Below, piece after piece: positions 35,474-43,739 of a stretch of DNA of 43,739 bases. Both the position numbers and the translations under genes were made by a program. The notes under the pieces are model-generated. The model saw only the letters and a list, made by a program, of their open reading frames with translations, had not been told where the DNA came from and ran no database searches. Numbering within the stretch: the first letter of the stretch is position 1; every line of letters begins with the position of its first letter. Source of the stretch: an uncultured Porphyromonadaceae bacterium (GTDB lineage: Bacteria > Bacteroidota > Bacteroidia > Bacteroidales > Muribaculaceae); the NCBI GenBank assembly GCA_947175545.1, contig CAMWNI010000016.1, positions 1 to 43,739 on the forward strand. The letters run 5' to 3'.

Positions 35474-38122
35474 TTATTTTGTTTCTACATAATTAAAAAT
35501 CTCCAGCAAATGACTTTGTGACAGCGAGTAGCTGTTCACACTCTCAATTCTCTTAGTGATGTAATCTGCATTTATCAAAAACATCTCACAGGCAAAATTC
35601 ATATAGTTGGAGTCATTGTGCAAATCGTCTTCCAGAAAGAACAACGTAGTCATCATTTCCTTGTAACTTTTACCGGCATAATGCATTTCTAATGAACGAT
35701 TATAGAAATCGATTGCATTACTGGTAAGATATGTACTCGTGAGATAATAGTTAGTGTTTGGACAGACTTTCTCGTAAATTGTACTTACTCTTGAGTCTTC
35801 TTTTTGTGTATAATTTTGCCAGGCTTTGAGGTGTTTCAAAAAATCGCCACATGCTTTTAACGGACTTGCAATATCTGCCTTGTAGATATAATTTCTCTCT
35901 TTCATGTTGCTAATGAACCACTCCTTATCGTCGGATTCGGTAAATTCGAACATTTCTCGCCAACAAATCAATATATGGTTCCAATAAAATGTTTTTTCAT
36001 ATATTTCACCAATGAACGCATTATTATACAGGGTAGTACTATATAAGGGCGAGATTAATTCAGTAATCCTATGTAAACAAAACAAACTATCCTTTAAGAG
36101 ATAATCCAATATACAGAATTTTTTCTCGGATTCAGAGTCAACATCATCTACAATATGCCATTTTAAGGACTCTAACACTGAATCAATTTTTGAGTTATTA
36201 AAATACGTGCTAATATATTCCAAAGATTTAACCAGATTATGTTTCTCCGTGACTAATGACTGATATAATTCAGGCATGATGATTGATAAGATAGCCTCAT
36301 TGACCAATACTTTAAAATAGAGGTTCTGAATGTTTTGAGTTAACGTTGCAACCAGTTTATCTCGACATAACTGTCGGGAATTGAGTACTTGCTTTAAAAC
36401 TTGGGTTCGAATTGAGTTGTCAGCCTTCAGGCATAGTCCAAAATATTTATAAATGACTACTTCGATTTCGGGATATGAACTTAAATATTGAAGAGAGATT
36501 TGATCTATATGTTTTTTAGATAACTCATGCTTAATAGTATCAATTTCTGCACAGTTTATACTGTCATAATGCCAGTATGTACAATAAATCGCTTTTTTCG
36601 TAAGTCTCTCGCAAAAATCAATCGCATCATTAGACAAACTCTTATTATTAGTTAAATAATATGCTGATATCGCATCGAGAATTTGGATATAGATATTATA
36701 AGCCGATTTATGGTCAGTCAACAGATCATAAGTCCTTGCAGCAGATAAATAGTACAACAACGATTTTTCAAACGTATTCAAATGACTTACATCTAACCGC
36801 TTTTTTATACGGGTCTCACTATCATCTGTAAAGAATGAATAATGTGTTACTTGTCTGAAAAAAGAATCCAATGACTCAGCATTATTGACTCCGGAACATC
36901 CGTAATAAGTATTGCCAATCCCAACTAACGCATTAGCCATGGTCATCATAAAAACATTCCCTTTCCCCATAATAGCGGGGTGTTTCTTCTCATCATAGAG
37001 AATGTTAAAGAATTCTACGGTTCGATCACTATCAGGTAACTCATCAGGAAATAGCGATTTTAGTTCTTGCCAGCATTTTTCAATGCTAATTTTGTATTGT
37101 TTACAAGCAAAACATGGTAAGACATTCGCATTCTTGGTTAAAGCTATATTCTTACATCTTGTTGAATTAATATCGTTTAGCTTAATATATGAAAGATTCT
37201 TGGCAATATTACCTAAATCACTATTAATAACATGTCCTTTAAAATATAATATATCTCCAAGCTTAGTAAAAAAATCAATAATTGTAACAGACCGAATTTC
37301 ATTCTCTGTTACAGTATTATAAATTTGTTCGAATTCCTTATATATCAATATCAAATCGTTTTCTCGGATTCCTCCCAAATCCATTTTTTCAAGAACAGAT
37401 AGTTTTGCTAACAAAGCCAAGTAAACTATTCGGATATTGACAAAAAACGAAGATTTGCTTCTAAGTATTGATAATACACTTACTCCATTGCCCAAGAATT
37501 CAGCCCTATTTACTTCGGTTAATATTTGTTCTACCAAATGTTCATAAGTAACATAAGCGGTATCAAATGTCTTCCTTTTCTCATAGGCTAATCCTAACTT
37601 TAGAGATACTCGAACCAAAAACAGAAGATTGTCTGCTGAATGATTGACCTGATCCTTTCCAACCTGCCTGAAGATCGCGTTTCTTGCTTCATTAAATTCA
37701 AAAATTGCCTGTTCATAATTCTCCTCCAGCATGTATATATCTCCAAGCATATGACGCAAACTGGCAACTGCAAGAGATTCATAGTTTTTGCCTGTATAAT
37801 GCTTTAATTGCTGATTGTAGAGTTTTTTGATTGACAATAGTTCATCATGCGAAAAATTAAAAAGATAAGAGGTCTCTTCCGCAGTTTTGGAGAAAAACGT
37901 AATCTCTTCTGACAGTCTGAGAGGGAACTTAAACTTATATAAATTAGCAACTGCCTCATCAATGTGTGTCTGATTCAAAAATTGCAAAATGCCACCAATA
38001 AAATCCCTGAGTTCCGGCGTTTTATTAATGTCGAGTAGTTCGGGTAAATACTCCAAGTTTCTTAACGAGAATCCTGATTTATGGAATTTATATAGGTTTG
38101 AAATCATGAAAGATGTAGACAC
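35474..38122 (-). CDS. Large alpha-helical TPR-like protein
   Basis: 882 residues, almost entirely helical, no signal peptide or membrane helix. Residues about 140-215 show TPR-like pairs (LGDIYMLEENYEQAIFEFNEA; LGLAYEKRKTFDTAYVTYEHL), and similar helix pairs recur later. A CFAC motif lies near the middle. No catalytic motif recognised. It starts 6 nt after the NTPase stop, so the two are translated together. By analogy with other NTPase-plus-repeat pairs, it may be the sensor or scaffold partner of the NTPase; this is inference. Strongly AT-rich compared with flanking genes. Confidence 0.7.
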   Translation of the reverse strand: MSTSFMISNLYKFHKSGFSLRNLEYLPELLDINKTPELRDFIGGILQFLNQTHIDEAVANLYKFKFPLRLSEEITFFSKTAEETSYLFNFSHDELLSIKKLYNQQLKHYTGKNYESLAVASLRHMLGDIYMLEENYEQAIFEFNEARNAIFRQVGKDQVNHSADNLLFLVRVSLKLGLAYEKRKTFDTAYVTYEHLVEQILTEVNRAEFLGNGVSVLSILRSKSSFFVNIRIVYLALLAKLSVLEKMDLGGIRENDLILIYKEFEQIYNTVTENEIRSVTIIDFFTKLGDILYFKGHVINSDLGNIAKNLSYIKLNDINSTRCKNIALTKNANVLPCFACKQYKISIEKCWQELKSLFPDELPDSDRTVEFFNILYDEKKHPAIMGKGNVFMMTMANALVGIGNTYYGCSGVNNAESLDSFFRQVTHYSFFTDDSETRIKKRLDVSHLNTFEKSLLYYLSAARTYDLLTDHKSAYNIYIQILDAISAYYLTNNKSLSNDAIDFCERLTKKAIYCTYWHYDSINCAEIDTIKHELSKKHIDQISLQYLSSYPEIEVVIYKYFGLCLKADNSIRTQVLKQVLNSRQLCRDKLVATLTQNIQNLYFKVLVNEAILSIIMPELYQSLVTEKHNLVKSLEYISTYFNNSKIDSVLESLKWHIVDDVDSESEKKFCILDYLLKDSLFCLHRITELISPLYSTTLYNNAFIGEIYEKTFYWNHILICWREMFEFTESDDKEWFISNMKERNYIYKADIASPLKACGDFLKHLKAWQNYTQKEDSRVSTIYEKVCPNTNYYLTSTYLTSNAIDFYNRSLEMHYAGKSYKEMMTTLFFLEDDLHNDSNYMNFACEMFLINADYITKRIESVNSYSLSQSHLLEIFNYVETK

Positions 38123-38128
38123 CAGTAA

Positions 38129-39868
38129 TTAGTCATTATAAATACTGGACTTCGCTATGAGGTTCTTGATCATAGGATAGATTATATAATTTATAAACTC
38201 TATCTTCTGAATATTCCGCACATCAAAATATAAGAACCATTCGCAATTCTTCCAGTCATCAGAAATGCCCAAGGTAATATCTTCAAGGTCCTGACTTCTC
38301 TCAGGCTCACTTTTTTTATTGATCTTTTCTTCTACTCGCGCCTTGCTCCTTATATATTTCTCTAAATATATGGCAAGCTTTTTCGGTGAACCATTACTCA
38401 TATAGAATAAATATGTGAGAAAATGTCGCAAAAAAATAATCCTCCGTTCTAACACATGTTTATATCTCAATTTTTGAACATTATCCCATCTTTTGATATA
38501 ATAATTTGATAAATCAAGTAAGTCTTTTCGATTATCAGATTGTTGCTCTTTGTTTAATAGTGCGTGACAAAGATATTCTTCAATCATAGAGTCCGCCCCC
38601 TTGCTATTTCCTGCAGTGCGAAAGAAACTGCTTACATTGATCTGTCCATTAAATATACTATGAAGATTAAACTCTCGATTGGAAATGTCAGCAAGATATG
38701 CTTCATACATATCATAACCGGTAATAAATATGAATTTTGCCTCAGAACTTGAAATAAAATATTTCATATTGGCAAGTAGAGTTGCCAAAGCCTTTTGTCG
38801 GCTTCGATAAGTTGAATTGCCATTTACAACATTTGTGGAATTATACTCTGGAACTACTTGCTTCTCGTTATCTTCAGGTGAAACTTTGTCTAATTCATCT
38901 ATAACAAAGATAAATCGTAATTTTGCGCCGGGCAACCGTTTTATTAATCCTAAAATATATACCAATTTATCTTGAATCTCTGGAGTATTCGCTATCGGAT
39001 AAACATTCTTTTTCCCAAAGAAACTTCTAAATCCAATTCCTGGAGTTCTGTTATCACCTTTAGCTATAACATTAAATTCATTATCGTTGCTTAGTGTAGT
39101 TTCACATCCAATTCGTTCTTCAAGATGTTGCAATTCTCGTTTAATCTGCCACACTGTAATAAACCATCGGCTGTTCGTAAGTCTCCATAGTTTATAACAA
39201 ATTCTATTTGCGTTGGCCAGCATCAGCAGAAAGACACCACATAGCACTCCGACTCCGATACACAGGAGTTTATTTCCCGCAACAGACGTTGACATCTTAT
39301 GAAAAAACGGCAATAAACCGGTGGTTATTATATTAGAAAAAATTACACACAGACAAATGGCCAAAACAACAAAAAAAACAATCAATAGCAAAACATTAAG
39401 CCGGCTCCTGAAACTTTCTTTAATGCATGTTTTCTTCTCAAACTCTGCGGAGAGTAATTTACATATTATATAAAGAAGCTCCTTACTTGTTAATAAATCA
39501 TTACCAACATTAATTGAGAGAGGAACATAGTCATACTTATCTTTATCTTTCTTTGATTGTTTAATGATATTTTGGATGGCCTTATGAACAAATGAACTCT
39601 TGCCCATTCCCCGAAATCCAGTAATTAGATAAGCCCCGGAATACTTTTTCCCTTTTACATTATCATCCTTAAGATCATCCTTAAGCCAGGATTGAAGTTT
39701 ATCTAAAATACTTTTTCTTCCAATAAATTCATCCAAACCATCATATTCTTTATACGAGCTATCGTACTCTATACTGTCATTGTTCGTATGATGGAATTCT
39801 TTAAAGCCCAACAGCGGAATTACGATTTCATGCATTTTGGAATCGTATCTGCAATCATACTTGTGCAT
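38129..39868 (-). CDS. P-loop NTPase with membrane insert (KAP-like)
   Basis: 579 residues. Walker A GFRGMGKSS is at 84-92 and Walker B FIFVIDELDK at 319-328, with a following strand FIFITGYDMYEAY. Two membrane helices (about 159-177 and 201-219) lie between Walker A and Walker B. Such an insertion is the hallmark of the KAP family (Kidins220 and PifA), here in a protein otherwise reminiscent of STAND/AAA regulators. The helical C-terminal third may be a winged-helix or lid region. First gene of the AT-rich operon. KAP-type NTPases include the F-plasmid phage-exclusion protein PifA, so defence is a reasonable but unproven reading. Confidence 0.75.
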   Translation of the reverse strand: MHKYDCRYDSKMHEIVIPLLGFKEFHHTNNDSIEYDSSYKEYDGLDEFIGRKSILDKLQSWLKDDLKDDNVKGKKYSGAYLITGFRGMGKSSFVHKAIQNIIKQSKKDKDKYDYVPLSINVGNDLLTSKELLYIICKLLSAEFEKKTCIKESFRSRLNVLLLIVFFVVLAICLCVIFSNIITTGLLPFFHKMSTSVAGNKLLCIGVGVLCGVFLLMLANANRICYKLWRLTNSRWFITVWQIKRELQHLEERIGCETTLSNDNEFNVIAKGDNRTPGIGFRSFFGKKNVYPIANTPEIQDKLVYILGLIKRLPGAKLRFIFVIDELDKVSPEDNEKQVVPEYNSTNVVNGNSTYRSRQKALATLLANMKYFISSSEAKFIFITGYDMYEAYLADISNREFNLHSIFNGQINVSSFFRTAGNSKGADSMIEEYLCHALLNKEQQSDNRKDLLDLSNYYIKRWDNVQKLRYKHVLERRIIFLRHFLTYLFYMSNGSPKKLAIYLEKYIRSKARVEEKINKKSEPERSQDLEDITLGISDDWKNCEWFLYFDVRNIQKIEFINYIIYPMIKNLIAKSSIYND

Positions 39869-40104
39869 ATCAGTAATATAATCTAAGGTTTAAATAATCA
39901 ATTTAGCAGACAATAAAAACAAAGGCTTGTTGTGTTGTAATTAACGCCCTCTGATATTTTTGCGAATTTAGTAATTATTTTTTGAATTTTGCAAGTCTCT
40001 TTAACAGAAGAATGGGAAGTTTGCAAACATTTCCAGAAATATATACAATATTACGCACACGTCCATAAGTAATCCAAGTGAATATACCACTGATGAAGAT
40101 ATAT
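39869..40104. other. AT-rich intergenic region
   Basis: About 235 bp between the NTPase start and a winged-helix remnant. I found no confident minus-strand promoter for the NTPase operon. A plus-strand TATTTTTG (39955-39962) is present but leads to no plus-strand gene. Nothing else was recognised. Confidence 0.4.
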
Positions 40105-40251
40105 TTATTGCGTTAGGAACACTCGCCAGCTTCCTTCTTTCTCGCCGCGCTCAACATATTTTTTTGAGATGAGTTTGTCAAGCAATTTTTGGATGGCGGT
40201 AATGCTGATGCCTGTTTCGCCTTTCATGTCTGCAAGTGTCTTTGTTTCAGT
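40105..40251 (-). pseudogene. Winged-helix C-terminal remnant overlapping the RND gene end
   Basis: A frame of about 48 codons (TETKTLADMKGETGISITA..., then KKYVERGEKEGSWRVFLTQ-stop) reads as a complete winged-helix C-terminus like those at the ends of Fic or AlbA-type regulators. It has no N-terminal partner: upstream it enters the RND transporter gene in another frame. The RND stop (40224-40226) lies inside it. It looks like the tail of a lost gene joined to the RND gene by a deletion. Confidence 0.5.
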
Positions 40252-43200
40252 TGAGTGAATAGAATAGGGGTGATGTATAATAATGCAACTGTGCCGAAAA
40301 TCATGCCGCCGATTACGCCGATAGCGAGTGATTTGGAACCGTTGGAGCCTACGCCGGTTGCGAAAATCATTGGTAGCAGTCCGAGTATCATTGTGGCTGA
40401 TGTCATTATGATCGGTCGCAGACGGTGGCGGGCGGCCAATAGTGCCGATGTTTTTATGTCGTTGCCTTGACGATGTGCCTCGACTGCGTATTCGGTAATA
40501 AGGATTGCAGTCTTGGCAAGCAGGCCTATCAGCATGATTACGCCGGTCTGCATGTAGATGTTGTTCTCAAGTCCGAACGTCCACGCTAACAGAAAACTTC
40601 CGGCAAGACCGAATGGTACGGACAATATGACGGCGAACGGTATCAGCAGACTCTCGTAAAGAGCCGCGAGGATAAGATATATGAACGCCACGCAGATTAC
40701 GAATATCCATGTCGAGCTGTTACCCGCTTCGGCTTCCTCTCGTGTCATAGCACCGAACTCATATCCGTAGCCCGACGGCAGTGTCTCGCTTGCCACTTCC
40801 TCAATCGCCTTTATCGCTTGACCGGAACTGTAACCATCGGCAGGTGCGCCGTTGATTGCGATAGACTGGAACAGGTTGAAATGCGTCAGCGATTCCGCTC
40901 CATATACCCTTGAAAGTGTTATGTAATTGGATATCGGTGACATTTCACCGGACGAATTGCGTACAAAGATATTACGAAGTGATTCTTCGTTGATTCTACC
41001 CTCGGCAGGAGCCTGAAGCATGACGCGGTACAACTTCGAGAAGCGGTTGATATTTGAAGAATACGACCCTCCGACGTATGCCCCCAAAGTGCGTAGTAGC
41101 TCGACGGGCGACACTCCGTTTCGCTTGCACATGGCGGCATCGACCTCAACCCGATACTGCGGATAGTTGGAATTGAACGATGTCTGCGCCCTCGCTATCT
41201 CCGGTCGCTTCGTAAGCTCGGATATGAAATTCTGAGCAATGTTTTCCAACTCCTTGACGGATTTGTCGGAATAATCCTGTATGTGTACCTCGAAGCCGTT
41301 GGTCACGCCGTAACCGGCAATGATAGGCTGTGCGAACGACATTATTCGTGCATCTTTTATATCGGCGAGGCGTCGATATATTTCCGCAATGACCGATTTG
41401 TTGTCGTCATGCCTCCCTTTTCGTTGTTCCCAAGGTTTCAGGCGAATTATGAATGTGCCGTTTGACGCGCCCTGACCTCCGAGCATTCCCATTCCGATGG
41501 ATTTTGAATATATCTGAAACTGCGGTATGTCGGCTATCTTTGATTCCACTTCAGCCATTATCTGCTCCGTCCGCGCTCGCGATGTGCCGGGAGCAGCCTG
41601 AATATCCACCACTACTGTGCCTGTGTCTTCGTCAGGCACAAGCCCTGTCTTTGTAGTGTGAAGCAACAGGACGAATGCGGCAATTGAAGTTACAATAAGA
41701 CCTGCCACAATCCATTTATGCCGAAAAAATATAGAAAGCGAAGAAGTATATTTATCTCCCATCACATTAAATGCGGCATTGAATGCTTTTGTGAAACGTG
41801 CGGTCTTGTCGACAGGTTTCATGATCAGGACACACAGTGCAGGGCTGAGGGTAAGTGCGTTAAATGTAGAAATCAATACCGCCACAGCCATTGTCAGTCC
41901 GAACTGACGGTAAAATATGCCTGTCGCGCCCTCTATGAAGCATACAGGAATAAACACCGCCATGAATACCAGCGAAGTTGTGACAAGCGGCCGTGTGATA
42001 CCTTTCATTCCTTTTACTGTTGCCTGATACGGTGACCGTTCTCCTCCGTCAAACTGCGACTCCACGGCCTCGACAATCACGATGGCATCATCAACCACCG
42101 TGCCGATTACGAGTACCAGAGCAAACAATGTCAGCATATTCAACGAAAACCCTGCAAAATAAAGAAATGCCAGAGTGCCGACAAGAGAAACTATGATAGC
42201 TATTCCCGGAATCAGCGATGACTTGAAATTCTGAAGGAAAAGCATTACCACAAGTATCACAAGCACAATGGCTTCAATCAGCGTATGCAATACATTGGAG
42301 ATTGACGCGTCCATAAAACTTTTGACACTCATCAGGTCGACCAGTACAAGACCGTCAGGCAAATCCTCCGAGGCGGCTTTGATTACCTCGTCAATCTTTT
42401 CGACAAGTTCATTGGCATTGCTGCCCGGCATCTGGGCTATCATGCAGTTTGTGCCGGGATGGCCGGACAGTTCATTTTTCACGGAATAACTCAGTTGTCC
42501 GAGTTCTATGTCGGCAAGCTCTCCAAGACGCAATATCCCTCCGTCGGGAGTGGATTTCACGACCAATTGCCGGAACTCATCCTCAGTCTCATATCTGCCA
42601 CGGTATTTCAGCGCATATTGGAAAGTGTTTTCACCATCCGCTCCGAGTGTGCCTGTCGGTATCTCTATATTCTGCTCGGCAAGCACCGCTTCTATATCGG
42701 CAGGCACAAGTCCATGCACCGCCATTTTGTCGGGATTCAGCCATATCCGCAAAGAATAGTCCGATCCGAAAAGAGTAATATCACCCACTCCCGGCACTCG
42801 CGCCAGCCGAGGCTCGATATTTATCTTGAAGTAGTTGAATATGAACTTCTGGTCATATCGGTCATCAGGACTATATAGTGCCACGATTTTGGCGGTGCTG
42901 TTCTGGCTTTTGCGGACATTGATCCCTGATTGCACTACTTCGGCAGGCAATAATCCCTGAGCCTGTGCGATGCGGTTCTGCACGTTCACGGCTGCCATAT
43001 CAGGATCTGTACCCTGTCGGAAATATATGGTTACTGTTGCCTGACCATTGTTATTTGCCGAGGATGTCATGTAGTTGATACCTTCCACTCCGTTTATCGC
43101 CTCTTCAAGCGGAGCGATGACAGAGCGTTGGAGAGTCTCGGCATTTGCTCCTGTATATGTTGCGGAAACCCGCACGGTAGGTGGTGCGATTTCCGGGAAC

Positions 43201-43304
43201 TGTTCCATAGGAAGGCGTGAAAGTCCTATTACGCCAAGTAACACTATAAACACCGACAGGACACAGGACAACACCGGTCGGTCGATAAAAGTCTTGATAT
43301 TCAT
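40224..43304 (-). CDS. RND efflux transporter, AcrB/HAE1 family
   Basis: 1,026 residues, full length for inner-membrane proton-driven pump subunits that export drugs, bile acids or dyes through a tripartite complex. Start MNIKTFIDRPVL is typical; the proton-relay aspartates are in GTVVDDAIVIVE, and two large periplasmic loops and about 12 helices are present. The C-terminus ends in LKQRHLQT, whose last codons coincide with a winged-helix remnant in another frame, so the native end may have been replaced. The adaptor and TolC-like genes are not in the window. A palindrome over the predicted transcription start suggests repressor control. Confidence 0.95.
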   Translation of the reverse strand: MNIKTFIDRPVLSCVLSVFIVLLGVIGLSRLPMEQFPEIAPPTVRVSATYTGANAETLQRSVIAPLEEAINGVEGINYMTSSANNNGQATVTIYFRQGTDPDMAAVNVQNRIAQAQGLLPAEVVQSGINVRKSQNSTAKIVALYSPDDRYDQKFIFNYFKINIEPRLARVPGVGDITLFGSDYSLRIWLNPDKMAVHGLVPADIEAVLAEQNIEIPTGTLGADGENTFQYALKYRGRYETEDEFRQLVVKSTPDGGILRLGELADIELGQLSYSVKNELSGHPGTNCMIAQMPGSNANELVEKIDEVIKAASEDLPDGLVLVDLMSVKSFMDASISNVLHTLIEAIVLVILVVMLFLQNFKSSLIPGIAIIVSLVGTLAFLYFAGFSLNMLTLFALVLVIGTVVDDAIVIVEAVESQFDGGERSPYQATVKGMKGITRPLVTTSLVFMAVFIPVCFIEGATGIFYRQFGLTMAVAVLISTFNALTLSPALCVLIMKPVDKTARFTKAFNAAFNVMGDKYTSSLSIFFRHKWIVAGLIVTSIAAFVLLLHTTKTGLVPDEDTGTVVVDIQAAPGTSRARTEQIMAEVESKIADIPQFQIYSKSIGMGMLGGQGASNGTFIIRLKPWEQRKGRHDDNKSVIAEIYRRLADIKDARIMSFAQPIIAGYGVTNGFEVHIQDYSDKSVKELENIAQNFISELTKRPEIARAQTSFNSNYPQYRVEVDAAMCKRNGVSPVELLRTLGAYVGGSYSSNINRFSKLYRVMLQAPAEGRINEESLRNIFVRNSSGEMSPISNYITLSRVYGAESLTHFNLFQSIAINGAPADGYSSGQAIKAIEEVASETLPSGYGYEFGAMTREEAEAGNSSTWIFVICVAFIYLILAALYESLLIPFAVILSVPFGLAGSFLLAWTFGLENNIYMQTGVIMLIGLLAKTAILITEYAVEAHRQGNDIKTSALLAARHRLRPIIMTSATMILGLLPMIFATGVGSNGSKSLAIGVIGGMIFGTVALLYITPILFTQLKQRHLQT

Positions 43305-43305
43305 T

Positions 43306-43334
43306 GCTGTAAAAGAGTTTTTACAGCAAAATTA
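43306..43334 (-). promoter_or_regulatory. Promoter with overlapping palindrome (operator) of the RND gene
   Basis: On the minus strand, -7 box TAATTTTG (43334-43327) is followed at once by GCTGTAAAA-ACTC-TTTTACAGC (43327-43306), a perfect 9-bp inverted repeat ending one base before the ATG at 43304. Transcription would start inside the palindrome. It may be a repressor operator or, in RNA, a hairpin abutting the start codon. No clear -33 element. Confidence 0.55.
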
Positions 43335-43404
43335 TATCTTAATAGTCTTCCTTACGCCTGTAATCGGCTTATCACGAAAAATGGTTGTGCGAAAGCGAAA
43401 TCTG

Positions 43405-43739
43405 TCATTCAGTCAGCCATGACTTGAACTCACTTACACGGTTTTTGGCAACATAAATTTCTTCGGGTGTGGCAACAGAGAGTCTGACGCGTAGGCGATT
43501 GTCAAACCATACAGTAATGTCAGCTACCGCATCACGCGATATTATGAACTGCTTGTTGGCCCTGATAAATTTCGCAGGATTCAGGTCAGCCATTATAGCA
43601 TCAAGCGGTCGGTTATAGCGTATTGACTTACCATCATTTGTTATAATGTCAGTCTTGCGCTCAGTGCAATATACACAGGCGATGCTGTCAACTGAAATGG
43701 GGATAATCTTGTCTCTTTCGCTGACAAGAAGCCGTGACA
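43405..43739 (-). CDS. LytTR-domain transcriptional regulator (C-terminal part, runs off window)
   Basis: 111 codons visible, open to the window edge. The sequence (SERDKIIPISVDSIACVY, then NRPLDAIMADLN and KFIRANKQFII) is a LytTR DNA-binding domain, the output domain of LytR/AlgR-type response regulators. The N-terminal receiver or membrane part is outside. A shorter reading from ATG 43593 would cut the domain and is wrong. It lies 100 bp upstream of the RND gene on the same strand and is a candidate regulator of it. Confidence 0.85.
   Translation of the reverse strand, partial: SRLLVSERDKIIPISVDSIACVYCTERKTDIITNDGKSIRYNRPLDAIMADLNPAKFIRANKQFIISRDAVADITVWFDNRLRVRLSVATPEEIYVAKNRVSEFKSWLTE

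Noticed and set aside
39955-39962. TATTTTTG promoter-like box on the plus strand
   Set aside because: No plus-strand gene follows for several kilobases; chance match in AT-rich DNA.

Overview
The window looks like chromosomal DNA of a Bacteroidales bacterium, most likely Muribaculaceae-like. The evidence is several Bacteroidetes-type promoters (TAnnTTTG, some with TTG about 20 bp upstream), tRNA genes with no encoded CCA, type IX secretion (T9SS) sorting tails, BspA-type leucine-rich repeats, tyrosine recombinases of the Bacteroidetes invertase type and an RND pump preceded by a LytTR regulator. The genus is an inference; no rRNA is present.

Layout. 1-2.6 kb: the 3' end of a tRNA-Gln(CTG) gene, a tyrosine integrase cut off before its catalytic domain, an acyltransferase-3 membrane protein whose start is out of frame at a run of eight C, and a complete tRNA-Ser(GCT) gene. 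2.8-8.4 kb: a tightly packed five-gene operon (RsmI-like methyltransferase, YycJ-like metallo-hydrolase, RmlD-like reductase, release factor 3, NAD-dependent epimerase with a zinc-ribbon tail). 8.4-14.1 kb, minus strand: a KAP-family P-loop NTPase, a DHA2-type MFS exporter and a secreted two-lobed retropepsin-like protease.

14.4-27.8 kb, minus strand: a three-gene surface-protein operon of a BspA-like LRR protein, a 2,640-residue multidomain protein and an InlB B-repeat protein carrying three nearly identical 363-bp repeats. Upstream is a roughly 200-bp segment bounded by 17-bp inverted sites. Its only recognisable promoter points away from the operon. A tyrosine recombinase lies just beyond. 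I read this as an invertible (phase-variable) promoter caught in the OFF orientation.

29.8-34.8 kb: divergent p-aminobenzoate genes (pabA against pabB-pabC), a 5'-truncated outer-membrane beta-barrel gene, a small gene remnant and a ZIP-family metal transporter. 34.9-39.9 kb: a clearly AT-rich three-gene minus-strand unit of a P-loop NTPase with two membrane helices between Walker A and Walker B (KAP-like), a large TPR-like protein and a small membrane protein. I do not recognise it as a named system; it is the best candidate here for an undescribed membrane-associated, possibly defensive system. 40.1-43.7 kb: a winged-helix remnant, an AcrB-type RND transporter with a palindrome over its predicted transcription start, and the C-terminal part of a LytTR-domain regulator running off the window.

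The main theme is variable cell-surface expression: the invertible promoter, the homopolymer-broken acyltransferase and expandable repeats. It is set beside mobile-element debris and two KAP-like NTPases.
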